Source of the DNA: Alphaproteobacteria bacterium
GTDB lineage: Bacteria > Pseudomonadota > Alphaproteobacteria > Puniceispirillales > Puniceispirillaceae
NCBI GenBank assembly: GCA_011522945.1
Contig: WTHY01000064.1
Location: forward strand, 1-13,603
Direction: 5' to 3'
Length of the DNA: 13,603 nt
The position numbers were made by a program, and so were the translations under genes. This document shows positions 6,308 to 13,046 of this stretch, piece by piece. Under the pieces are notes generated by a model. The model did not search any database. It saw only the letters and a list, made by a program, of their open reading frames with translations, and was not told the origin of the DNA. The stretch's first letter is position 1, and every line of letters begins with the position of its first letter.

Positions 6308-7915
6308 TTAATCGAATTTGAAGAAGTCATTTCCCTTATCATCCATGATGACGAATGCCGGGAAATTTTCTACTTCGATACGCCAGACCGCTTCCATACC
6401 CAGTTCTGGATATTCAAGTACTTCAACTTTTTTGATGGAATCAAGGGCAAGCTTTGCAGCTACACCGCCAATGGAACCAAGATAAAAGCCGCCATGTTTC
6501 GCACAAGCATTGCGAACCGCTGCTGACCTATTGCCTTTCGCAAGCATAACAAGAGAACCGCCAGCTTCCTGGAACCTATCAACATAGCTATCCATGCGTC
6601 CTGCTGTTGTCGGGCCAAAAGACCCTGATGCCATGCCATCAGGTGTTTTTGCAGGGCCAGCATAATAAACAGGATGATCTTTAATATAATCAGGAAGGCT
6701 GCCAGTTGCCTCCAAGACCTCTAGTAATTTGGCATGCGCAATGTCGCGCGCAACAATAACTGGACCAGTCAGGGACACACGCGTTTTAACCGGGTATTGG
6801 CTCAGAGTGGCTCTGATTTCATCCATTGGTTTTGTTAAATCAATAGGGACCGCTTCTGATGCATCACTATCTGACATGTCAGGAAGATATTTTGAAGGAT
6901 CTGTTTCCAGCGCTTCTACAAACAAGCCTTCTTTTGTGATTTTGGCTTTAATCTGTCTGTCAGCAGAACAAGACACGCCAATACCAATTGGACAGGACGC
7001 ACCATGTCGGGGCAGGCGGATAACGCGCACATCATGGCAGAAATATTTACCACCAAATTGGGCACCAATCCCGAGTTCCCTAGTCATCTCTAGGATTTTA
7101 GCTTCCCATTCCAAATCGCGCCAGCCATGCCCTGTTTCGGAGCCCTCGGTTGGCAGATTGTCCAAATCACGAATAGAGGCTGCTTTCACAGTCTTCATCG
7201 TATATTCAGCAGAGGTGCCACCAATGACGATTGCCAGATGATAAGGCGGACAGGCTGCTGTACCAAGGCTTACAATAGCCTCTTTCAAGAAGGCCTTCAG
7301 GGCCGTTTCATTTAAGACAGCTTTGGTCTTTTGATATAAAAAGCTCTTATTTGCAGAACCACCACCTTTTTGGATAAATGTCAGATTATATTCTGCACCT
7401 TTCCCAGCATAAATATCGATTTGCGCTGGCAGATTTGTAGCTGTATTTTTTTCTTCAAACATGCTCAACGGAGCGAGCTGAGAATACCGCAAATTGCTAG
7501 TCTGATAGGTGTTGTAAATGCCTTTTGAGAGATGTTTGGCATCTTCGCCGCCTGTTAGAACCTGCTCACCTCTTGTGGCTGTCACAAGGGCTGTACCAGT
7601 GTCCTGACACATTGGCAAAACACGGTCAGATGAAATGACGGCATTTTTCAGCATTTCCAATGCAACAAATCTATCATTTTGCGTAGCCTCCTCATCATCT
7701 AAGATAGCGCGAACCTGCGCTAGATGAGAGGGTCGCAAAAGATGGCTAACATCTTCAAAGGCGGTTTGTGCCAATAGTTCAAGACCAGCTGGTTCAATTT
7801 TCAAAAACGTCCTGCCATCAATATCTATTTCTGAGACAAACGAGCTAGAAATTTTACGATATTCTGTTGTGTCACCAGATAAGGGAAGGAGAGGGCTATA
7901 GGCAAAGTCAGCCAT
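6308..7915 (-). CDS. fumA: Fumarate hydratase, class I (iron-sulfur type)
   Basis: This enzyme interconverts fumarate and malate in the TCA cycle using an oxygen-sensitive 4Fe-4S cluster. At 535 residues it matches the single-chain FumA/FumB type, with both the alpha (N-terminal) and beta (C-terminal) domains. The three expected cluster cysteines are present: C103 in MCQDTGTA, C222 in TAACPPYH and C308 in GASCPIGIG. Further marks are QKGGGSANKS (182-191), IGGTSAEYTMKTVK (231-244), TGPVIVARDIAHAKL (383-397) and GPTTAGRMDSYVD (434-446). The ribosome site is weak (AAGAGA before ATAAAACATG). It lies 41 bases after sspB on the same strand and is probably co-transcribed with it. The family also includes tartrate dehydratases, but full length and sequence favour fumarase. 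A small hairpin follows the stop. Confidence 0.94.
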   Translation of the reverse strand: MADFAYSPLLPLSGDTTEYRKISSSFVSEIDIDGRTFLKIEPAGLELLAQTAFEDVSHLLRPSHLAQVRAILDDEEATQNDRFVALEMLKNAVISSDRVLPMCQDTGTALVTATRGEQVLTGGEDAKHLSKGIYNTYQTSNLRYSQLAPLSMFEEKNTATNLPAQIDIYAGKGAEYNLTFIQKGGGSANKSFLYQKTKAVLNETALKAFLKEAIVSLGTAACPPYHLAIVIGGTSAEYTMKTVKAASIRDLDNLPTEGSETGHGWRDLEWEAKILEMTRELGIGAQFGGKYFCHDVRVIRLPRHGASCPIGIGVSCSADRQIKAKITKEGLFVEALETDPSKYLPDMSDSDASEAVPIDLTKPMDEIRATLSQYPVKTRVSLTGPVIVARDIAHAKLLEVLEATGSLPDYIKDHPVYYAGPAKTPDGMASGSFGPTTAGRMDSYVDRFQEAGGSLVMLAKGNRSAAVRNACAKHGGFYLGSIGGVAAKLALDSIKKVEVLEYPELGMEAVWRIEVENFPAFVIMDDKGNDFFKFD

Positions 7916-7956
7916 GTTTTATCTCTTAATTTTAATCTGTAATAGAAAAGGTTAGA

Positions 7957-8463
7957 TTACGGCTTCTTGCGAAATGCATCTAGGGAGACGACTTCACCAG
8001 CACCATCAGAAGCAGGTGTTTTCGCCTCAGTTGTCGATGCAACCTCACTGAGACCGCCTGCCTCGCTCTCAGATGTGTTTTCGTCTTCATCGCCAAGGAC
8101 TGTGAATTGTAACCCAAAACCTACAGAAGGGTCATTGAAGTGTGTAACAGCTGCAAACGGCACAACAAGTTTTTGAGGCACACCAGAAAATGACAGGGTT
8201 ACAGTGAAATGGTCATCTGCCACATGTAAATCCCAGAATTGATGCTGCAACACAATCGTCATCTCTGCTGGATTTGCACTGCGTAATTCATCTGAGATAT
8301 CAACACCATCAAAATCAGTTTTGAAACTGATGTAAAAATGTGTGTCACCTGGCAGACCCGCATGTTCAACAATAGATAAGGCGCCTCGAACAACAGTGCG
8401 CAGGGCGTCTTCCACCAGTAATTCGTAATTGATGGAGCCTAGGTCATCTTCAGAATTGCTCAT
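7957..8463 (-). CDS. sspB: ClpXP adaptor protein SspB (alphaproteobacterial type)
   Basis: SspB binds the ssrA tag on proteins from rescued ribosomes and tethers them to the ClpX unfoldase. The 168-residue protein has the folded tag-binding domain at about 10-122, with the family stretch EMTIVLQHQFWDL (67-79), then PQKLVVPFAAVTHFNDPSV (96-114). A flexible acidic Ser/Thr-rich linker follows (124-157), and the tail VVSLDAFRKK (158-167) is the ClpX-docking motif typical of alpha SspB. The start ATG follows AGAGG at a suitable distance. It lies directly downstream of ssrA on the same strand, so the adaptor and the RNA that encodes its ligand are neighbours. The ssrA terminator lies between them, so sspB may use its own promoter in 8464-8513. 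Fumarase follows after 41 bases. Confidence 0.94.
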   Translation of the reverse strand: MSNSEDDLGSINYELLVEDALRTVVRGALSIVEHAGLPGDTHFYISFKTDFDGVDISDELRSANPAEMTIVLQHQFWDLHVADDHFTVTLSFSGVPQKLVVPFAAVTHFNDPSVGFGLQFTVLGDEDENTSESEAGGLSEVASTTEAKTPASDGAGEVVSLDAFRKKP

Positions 8464-8513
8464 TGCCTCTACCAGTCATGCAGTTGTCGGTCATAATTTA
8501 GCGTTTGTCACTT

Positions 8514-8532
8514 CGAAAAAGCGGGAACGCTT
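8514..8532 (-). terminator. Terminator at the 3' end of ssrA
   Basis: On the minus strand AAGCG, loop TTCC, CGCTT is followed by further Ts (TTTTT in total, complement of 8516-8520). The stem is only 5 bp but sits exactly after the conserved 3' part of the tmRNA coding piece. Confidence 0.55.
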
Positions 8533-8610
8533 CTGTTGCCAGGTGCATCCCCAAACCCCGCCTAACAGAGCTCAAGCTGTTAGGGCTTTAAATTGGTTAC
8601 GCCTGCCGCA

Positions 8611-8649
8611 TTAAGCAGCGATAGCAACCGGAGCAGTGTTGTCATTTGC
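8611..8649 (-). other. tmRNA tag reading frame (ANDNTAPVAIAA)
   Basis: Twelve codons from GCA at 8649 to the TAA at 8611-8613 encode ANDNTAPVAIAA. The start AND(N) and the last residues A-A are the parts recognised by SspB and ClpX in known tags. The element TAGTT just before the GCA matches the resume-codon signal of other tmRNAs. Confidence 0.92.
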
Positions 8650-8735
8650 AACTACTACATTGACCCGATAACGGCGGATATCATACCGAGCGAAGACATT
8701 GCCTTTACTACATGCGTCGATCCTATTTCGCCCCC

Positions 8736-8778
8736 AAAGGTTACAAGTGCCCAGACTACTGCTGTCACAAATAAGGTT
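8736..8778 (-). other. Excised spacer between tmRNA pieces
   Basis: These 43 bases join the CCA end of the acceptor piece (8779) to the 5' end of the coding piece (8735). In known two-piece tmRNAs this segment is cut out after transcription, probably by tRNA-processing nucleases. The limits follow from the acceptor-stem pairing. Confidence 0.75.
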
Positions 8779-8864
8779 TGGTGGAGGCGCCGGGTACCGC
8801 CCCCGGGTCCGCTCTGCTTATTCCACAATATGTTTATCGCCATAGCTAGCAAGCTAGCCCTTGC

Positions 8865-8870
8865 AATATA
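8865..8870 (-). promoter_or_regulatory. Possible -10 box of ssrA
   Basis: TATATT on the minus strand (complement of 8865-8870) lies just upstream of the acceptor piece and would start transcription near 8858. No good -35 box is found at 17 bases (TTTTAT). A GCTAGC-AA-GCTAGC palindrome at 8845-8858 covers the predicted start. Confidence 0.35.
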
Positions 8871-8957
8871 GGATCTTTATCCTTGTTATAAAAGGACTAA
8901 TCACCCAGCTAGATGCCTTGCGTGTTATTTGCTAGGATAATCAAGGCTGGCGACCGC

Positions 8958-9019
8958 TAATAAATTTTGTTTTTGCCGGTAATACTGCTTTTGCCAGTAA
9001 TGAATTTTATTTTTGAAGG
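8958..9019 (+). repeat. AT-rich imperfect direct repeats before thyA
   Basis: TAATAAATTTTGTTTTTG (8958-8975) returns as TAATGAATTTTATTTTTG (8998-9015), 40 bases later. Between and overlapping them TTTTGCCGGTAAT (8971-8983) returns as TTTTGCCAGTAAT (8989-9001), 18 bases later. The last copy runs into the thyA ribosome site. In the rest of the ssrA-thyA gap (8881-8957) I see no convincing plus-strand promoter. Confidence 0.5.
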
Positions 9020-9031
9020 AAATTAAACAGC

Positions 9032-9829
9032 ATGCAGCAATATCTAGAGCTTCTCTCGCATGTATTAGAGACCGGAACAGAGCGTGGAGATAGAACAGGG
9101 ACTGGCACAAAAGCTGTTTTTGGTTGGCAAATGCGTTTTGACTTGCAGGCTGGGTTTCCTTTGTTAACTACGAAAAAACTCCATACACGCTCAATTATTC
9201 ATGAATTGCTCTGGTTTCTTCAGGGGGATACAAATATCAGCTATTTAAACAAAAATGGCGTTTCAATTTGGGATGAATGGGCAGATGAAAATGGGGATTT
9301 GGGCCCTGTTTATGGTAAACAGTGGCGTCGCTGGGAAACGGGGGACGGCCGACCGCCCATAGATCAAATCGCTGATCTCATTGACCAGATTAAAACTACA
9401 CCCGAATCACGCCGCCTTATTGTGTCAGCCTGGAATCCATCTGACGTGCCAAATATGGCATTACCGCCATGCCACTGCTTATTTCAATTTTTCGTAGCTG
9501 ATGGTAAATTATCCTGTCAGCTCTATCAGAGAAGTGCTGATATTTTTCTTGGAGTGCCATTTAATATAGCCTCATATGCGCTGCTTGTGCATATGGTTGC
9601 CCATGTATGCGACTTGCAGGTTGGAGATTTTGTGCATTCACTTGGTGATGCACATTTATATTTGAATCATGTAGAGCAAGCAAAAGAACAGCTCCAGCGA
9701 AAGCCAGGCAAATTACCGCAGCTACGTTTGGTAAACCCGCCAAAGCAGCTGGAAGACTTCAGCTTTGAACATTTCAGTATTGAAAATTATGAAGCTGCGC
9801 CAAATATCAGTGCGCCCATAGCTGTTTAG
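9032..9829 (+). CDS. thyA: Thymidylate synthase
   Basis: ThyA methylates dUMP to dTMP with 5,10-methylenetetrahydrofolate as both carbon donor and reductant, leaving dihydrofolate. At 265 residues it is nearly the same length as the E. coli enzyme. The catalytic cysteine is C147 in ALPPCHCLFQF. Other conserved parts are the phosphate-binding Arg21 (RGDRTGTGT), the R127-R128 pair, QRSADIFLGVPFNIASY (166-182) with dUMP-contacting Asn178, and DAHLY (206-210). AAGGA at 9016-9020 precedes the chosen ATG, and starting there gives the expected N-terminus MQQYLELL. folA starts 12 bases after the stop, so the two genes form a unit that makes dTMP and recycles the dihydrofolate. This is the classical ThyA and not the flavin-dependent ThyX. 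Confidence 0.98.
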   Translation: MQQYLELLSHVLETGTERGDRTGTGTKAVFGWQMRFDLQAGFPLLTTKKLHTRSIIHELLWFLQGDTNISYLNKNGVSIWDEWADENGDLGPVYGKQWRRWETGDGRPPIDQIADLIDQIKTTPESRRLIVSAWNPSDVPNMALPPCHCLFQFFVADGKLSCQLYQRSADIFLGVPFNIASYALLVHMVAHVCDLQVGDFVHSLGDAHLYLNHVEQAKEQLQRKPGKLPQLRLVNPPKQLEDFSFEHFSIENYEAAPNISAPIAV

Positions 9830-9841
9830 TCGGAGCTGAAA

Positions 9842-10375
9842 ATGACATCATATAAACTTGTCTGCGTGGTGGCCATGGCAGAGAATAACGTCATCGGTGA
9901 TGGACGCGACCTATTATGGCATTTGCCAGGTGATTTGAAGCGCGTAAAGACACTCACCATGGGTTGTCCTCTTATTATGGGCAGAAAGACATGGGACTCG
10001 ATTGGTAGAGCCTTACCAGGACGCGCGTCAATTGTTCTGACGCGTGATAAGAACTGGTCTGCAGACGGCGCTATTACCGTAACCTCCTTAGAAGAGGCAA
10101 TCTCAGCTAGCAAGGCGTGGCTTACTGAGCAGGGAACACAGGAAAACAGAATTATCCTGTTTGGTGGCGGACAGATTTATAAATTAGGTCTGCCTCTTTG
10201 TCAGGAAATAGAATTGACCCGGGTTGCTGCTTCTCCTGACGCAGAGGCGAAATTTCCTGAATTTGACGCAACTGATTGGGTTTCTGAGAATTTGGAGACA
10301 TTTGAAGCCTCTGATGTAGCACCTGCCTTTAGCTATCACAGGCTTACGAGGCGGGGCGCACCGATCAGCGTTTGA
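9842..10375 (+). CDS. folA: Dihydrofolate reductase
   Basis: FolA reduces dihydrofolate to tetrahydrofolate with NADPH in the cytoplasm. The protein has 177 residues, slightly longer than E. coli FolA (159). It shows the opening VVAMAENNVIG (9-19), WHLPGDLKR (26-34) with the active-site acid Asp31, MGRKTWDSIGRALPGR (46-61), and the NADPH-binding GGGQIY (108-113). GGAG at 9832-9835 serves as ribosome site. It sits directly behind thyA, whose reaction produces its substrate. The extra length lies around the NWSADGAITVTSLEEAI and KAWLTEQGTQENR region and in the C-terminal tail; both are ordinary for alphaproteobacterial enzymes. It converges on mrp, whose stop is about 300 bases downstream. Confidence 0.97.
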   Translation: MTSYKLVCVVAMAENNVIGDGRDLLWHLPGDLKRVKTLTMGCPLIMGRKTWDSIGRALPGRASIVLTRDKNWSADGAITVTSLEEAISASKAWLTEQGTQENRIILFGGGQIYKLGLPLCQEIELTRVAASPDAEAKFPEFDATDWVSENLETFEASDVAPAFSYHRLTRRGAPISV

Positions 10376-10452
10376 TGATGTGCTAGGCCAAGATAAATTC
10401 ACGTTTTATCAGACGTGTAGTCGCCCATCTTTGGTGATCAGATTTGAAACCT

Positions 10453-10567
10453 TCTGGCGGTATGGATAAACCCATTTGAGATTAGGAATGAGTCTCTATT
10501 AGGCAGTCATTTAGCGCATGCTATCCAAAGGTATCGCGATAGATGAGCCTGCTACCCAACCGCCAGA
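10453..10567. other. Possible folded RNA in the folA-mrp gap
   Basis: TCTGGCGGT (10453-10461) and ACCGCCAGA (10559-10567) pair perfectly over 9 bp and enclose 97 bases. Inside, hairpins can be drawn in order: ATGG/CCAT (10462-10465 with 10472-10475), GAGAT/GTCTC (10478-10482 with 10492-10496), and AGGC-TCAT/ATGAGCCT (10501-10510 with 10543-10550, two bulged bases) topped by CTATC/GATAG (10521-10525 with 10538-10542). The result is a closed multi-branch shape of about 115 bases. I recognise no known RNA family. It could be a small RNA on either strand or part of a 3' end. The other bases of 10376-10672 show only a weak TGCAG/CTGCA hairpin around an A-run (10580-10597). Confidence 0.35.
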
Positions 10568-10672
10568 TTATTTTCTAGTGCAGAAAAAAAGCTGCAATGC
10601 CAAACATGAATAAATGCGGGTTTTCAGCAAATCTGTATCTATGTCAATGTCGAATTAAGTGCTGCTTTAGCT

Positions 10673-11773
10673 TTACATATGTAATGTGGGTGCTGGCTTT
10701 TGTGCTGTATCAATCTGGCTCAGAATCTGTGCGGCAATCTGTTTATAGGCAAGTGAGATTGGATGCTCTGGCTGAGACGCAACAATTGGCGCGCCGCTAT
10801 CAGAGCTCTCCCGAACAACCATTTCAAGGGGAATTTCTCCTAAGAAGGGTGCGTTTATTTTGTCAGCTTCCTGACGGGCGCCCCCATGGCTGAAGATATC
10901 ATGGCGACTGCCGCAGTCAGGGCATATGAAGTGGCTCATATTCTCGATAATGCCTAGTAAAGGCACATTGACCTTTTTAAACATATTCAGCCCCTTGCGC
11001 GCATCAATGAGCGCTAGATCTTGTGGGGTAGATACGATAACAGCTCCCGATAGGTCCGCCCGCTGTGATAGGGTAAGTTGTGCATCTCCTGTCCCTGGCG
11101 GCAAATCAATCACCAGCACATCTAAATCTGTCCAGGCTACATCTCGTAGCATTTGCTCGAGTGCACTCATTACCATTGGCCCACGCCAAATTGTTGGCGA
11201 TTCTGAATCCACCAGATAGCCTATGGACATAGTTTGCAGCCCCCACGCCTCTATAGGCAGCAATTTATTATTAGCCGTCTCTGGCTTCCGGTTTAGGCCT
11301 AGTAGACGTGGAAGAGATGGGCCATAAATGTCTGCATCTAATATGCCAACATTTTTGCCGGCACTTGCCAAAGCCAGTGCTAGATTGATGGATGTCGTTG
11401 ATTTACCAACCCCGCCCTTGCCAGATGCGACGGCAATAAGATGTTTTGCTGGCTTCAGAGGTGCACCCTGACCTTGTGGGGATTGTGCTTGTGGTTGTTG
11501 GCTAGGCTCAGTTTTTGCATTATGCGCTGTTAGCATGGCGGTTGCACTTAACACGCCGCTAATCCCCAAAACTGCCTGTTCTGCAGACCGGCGCATATCT
11601 GCTGCCCTGTCTGCTGCATCAGGATTTATTTCAATGGAAAAACCTACATGGCCGTCCTTAACAACAATGCCAGAGACCTGTCCTGAATCCACAATATTGG
11701 TTTCAGATTGCCCTGGTTCTGTGATGGCACGCAGTGCTTCCTGCACTTTTTCTGTGGTTATTTCATTTGTCAT
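10673..11773 (-). CDS. mrp: Mrp/ApbC-type iron-sulfur cluster carrier ATPase
   Basis: A cytoplasmic P-loop ATPase that binds and delivers Fe-S clusters (Mrp, ApbC, NBP35 family). The 366 residues show an N-terminal MIP18/DUF59-like domain (about 1-82), a Gln/Pro-rich linker (86-110), the deviant Walker A SGKGGVGKST (117-126), LDADIYGPSLPRLLG (145-159), VIDLPPGTGDAQLT (221-234) and the cluster-ligand pair C284-x2-C287 in NMSHFICPDCG. I chose the ATG at 11773 because AAGGAAA lies 5 bases before it; an in-frame GTG at 11794 would add seven residues but lies upstream of that site. A promoter can be drawn at 11800-11828. It diverges from hflK and converges on folA, so it is probably a single-gene unit. 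Confidence 0.95.
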   Translation of the reverse strand: MTNEITTEKVQEALRAITEPGQSETNIVDSGQVSGIVVKDGHVGFSIEINPDAADRAADMRRSAEQAVLGISGVLSATAMLTAHNAKTEPSQQPQAQSPQGQGAPLKPAKHLIAVASGKGGVGKSTTSINLALALASAGKNVGILDADIYGPSLPRLLGLNRKPETANNKLLPIEAWGLQTMSIGYLVDSESPTIWRGPMVMSALEQMLRDVAWTDLDVLVIDLPPGTGDAQLTLSQRADLSGAVIVSTPQDLALIDARKGLNMFKKVNVPLLGIIENMSHFICPDCGSRHDIFSHGGARQEADKINAPFLGEIPLEMVVRESSDSGAPIVASQPEHPISLAYKQIAAQILSQIDTAQKPAPTLHM

Positions 11774-11799
11774 ATTGATTTCCTTCGCTTGCACGCAAA

Positions 11800-11828
11800 T
11801 ATATAGGGCGATGGTTCTGACTTGTCGA
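11800..11828 (-). promoter_or_regulatory. Predicted promoter of mrp
   Basis: On the minus strand TCGACA (complement of 11823-11828) and TATATA (complement of 11800-11805) are 17 bases apart. The start would lie near 11793, leaving about 20 bases before the mrp ATG. That start would be too late to include the upstream GTG as a start codon, which supports the ATG at 11773. For hflK on the other strand I see only weak candidates, e.g. TTGATA and TATGAA at 19 bases. Confidence 0.45.
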
Positions 11829-11908
11829 GATAAGCTCTATGCGGATTTTGATATCATCAGAGGCATTTTTCGTATGAAACAAAAACAGCTCAGCTAAGAG
11901 AGGGAAAT

Positions 11909-13045
11909 ATGCCCTGGAATAATCAAGGCGGCGACGGTAATGGCGGCCCATGGGGTGGCGGCAGCGGCGGACCTGGCGGCGGCAATGGCGGCCCTTGGGG
12001 ACAAGGCCCAGACGGCAATCGTCCTGGTGGCAGACCGAATCCACCTGAATTTGAAAAAATGATGCAGGATGCACGCCGCAATTTCGGCCGTATGATTCCT
12101 GGTGGCGGCAAGCCTGGTAGATGGGTAGCTATTCTGCTTATTGTTATATTAGGCTTATGGCTATTAACTGGTTTTTACCGTGTGAATCCACAACAGCAAG
12201 GCGTTGTCCTGCGTTTTGGTGAATGGGTAAGAACAACTGCGCCTGGTTTGCATTATCACATGCCGTTTCCCATCGAGCAGGTTCTTACACCTGAAGTTAC
12301 ACGTGATAACCGTCTTGAGATTGGGTTCCGTGATAATTTGAGAGGTAGCTCAGCACGGCGCAACATCACTGATGAAAGCCAGATGATTACTGGCGATGAA
12401 AATATCGTCGATATCGATTTTGTTGTATTTTGGCGTATTGCTGATGCTGGTGCGTATCTGTTTAATCTTGCTGACCCTGACAATACAATCAAAGTGGCAG
12501 CTGAGGCTGTCATGCGTGAGATAATCGGTCAAACCGAAATTCAGACTGTGTTAACAGGTGGTCGTGAGAATATTCAGATTGCCGTTCGCCAGAAATTGCA
12601 GGATTTGCTAGATGAATATAAAGCTGGCGTGCGTGTGCGTGAAGTACAGCTACTAGCAGTTGATCCACCTGAAGGCGTTATTGATGCCTTTAATGATGTG
12701 CAGCGTGCGCGTCAGGATAGAGATCGTTTGAAAAACGAGGCTGAGGCTATTAGGAACGATATTGTTCCGCGTGCCCGTGGTGAAGCTGCAAAGCTTATTG
12801 CTGAGGCAGAAGCGTATCAAGCCGAAGTTGTTAACCGTGCGAAAGGTGACGCCTCTCGTTTTGATCAGGTGTATCAGGCATATGTCCAAGATAAAGAGGT
12901 TACTAAAGAGCGAATCTATCTAGAGACACTTGAAGAGGTGTTCGGCAATATCGATAAAATCATCATCGATGAAAATGGTGGCAACGGTGTTGTGCCTTAC
13001 CTGCCATTGAACGAACTGAATAAGTCAAAGTCAGGAGGAAACTAA
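11909..13045 (+). CDS. hflK: FtsH protease modulator HflK
   Basis: HflK is a membrane-anchored SPFH/prohibitin-family protein that forms a large cage with HflC around the FtsH protease and limits its action on membrane proteins. The 378 residues begin with a Gly-rich, Trp- and Pro-dotted cytoplasmic segment (1-45, with GGPWG repeated at 12-16 and 27-31). One membrane helix follows at about 71-90, then the SPFH domain from RVNPQQQGVVLRFGEW (91-106) to about 265, and a charged coiled coil (about 268-335, rich in R-A-x-x-D-R and E-A-E-A). The last part, LPLNELNKSKSGGN, is short. GAGAGGG precedes the ATG. hflC starts one base after the stop, so the two are coupled. The Gly-rich start is also typical of E. 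coli HflK. Confidence 0.96.
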   Translation: MPWNNQGGDGNGGPWGGGSGGPGGGNGGPWGQGPDGNRPGGRPNPPEFEKMMQDARRNFGRMIPGGGKPGRWVAILLIVILGLWLLTGFYRVNPQQQGVVLRFGEWVRTTAPGLHYHMPFPIEQVLTPEVTRDNRLEIGFRDNLRGSSARRNITDESQMITGDENIVDIDFVVFWRIADAGAYLFNLADPDNTIKVAAEAVMREIIGQTEIQTVLTGGRENIQIAVRQKLQDLLDEYKAGVRVREVQLLAVDPPEGVIDAFNDVQRARQDRDRLKNEAEAIRNDIVPRARGEAAKLIAEAEAYQAEVVNRAKGDASRFDQVYQAYVQDKEVTKERIYLETLEEVFGNIDKIIIDENGGNGVVPYLPLNELNKSKSGGN

Positions 13046-13046
13046 T

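Larger units (their letters stand above)
8520..8850 (-). ncRNA. ssrA: Transfer-messenger RNA, circularly permuted two-piece form
   Basis: tmRNA rescues stalled ribosomes and adds a degradation tag. On the minus strand the acceptor piece comes first and ends in CGCCTCC-A-CCA at 8779. After a 43-base spacer (8736-8778) the coding piece begins GGGGGCGAAATAGGATCGAC at 8735. GGGGGCG pairs with CGCCTCC over 7 bp across the two pieces, with G-U at the third pair, the alanyl-tRNA synthetase identity mark. The tag frame ends ANDNTAPVAIAA-stop, read from a GCA resume codon preceded by TAGTT. The 3' part holds an 8-bp hairpin CCTAACAG...CTGTTAGG and the alpha-type stretch GGCAACAGAAGC. The reverse gene order and the two-piece product are known in alphaproteobacteria. 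The 5' end of the acceptor piece and the 3' end of the coding piece are estimates. The T loop reads GGCGGTA, unlike the usual TTCGANT form. Confidence 0.95.

Noticed and set aside
6729..7241. 170-codon plus-strand open frame
   Set aside because: It lies wholly antisense to fumarase, which has full family motifs; it has no family resemblance and is a shadow.
8429..8871. Small open frames over the tmRNA gene on both strands
   Set aside because: The bases are explained by conserved tmRNA elements (acceptor stem, tag, 3' domain); the frames have no protein resemblance.
10453..10567. 5S rRNA gene
   Set aside because: Only the terminal stem and length resemble 5S; the conserved internal words such as CCGAAC are absent on both strands and no rRNA operon is near.
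10597..10893. 98-codon plus-strand frame downstream of folA
   Set aside because: Most of it is antisense to the C-terminal part of mrp, it has no clear ribosome site, and the sequence resembles nothing I know.
11874..11897. Seven-codon leader peptide (ATG AAA CAA AAA CAG CTC AGC TAA) before hflK
   Set aside because: No ribosome site precedes it, it has no regulatory codon run, and no attenuator hairpin follows.
11923..12111. Proline-rich minus-strand frame
   Set aside because: It is the antisense reading of the Gly-rich N-terminus of HflK.
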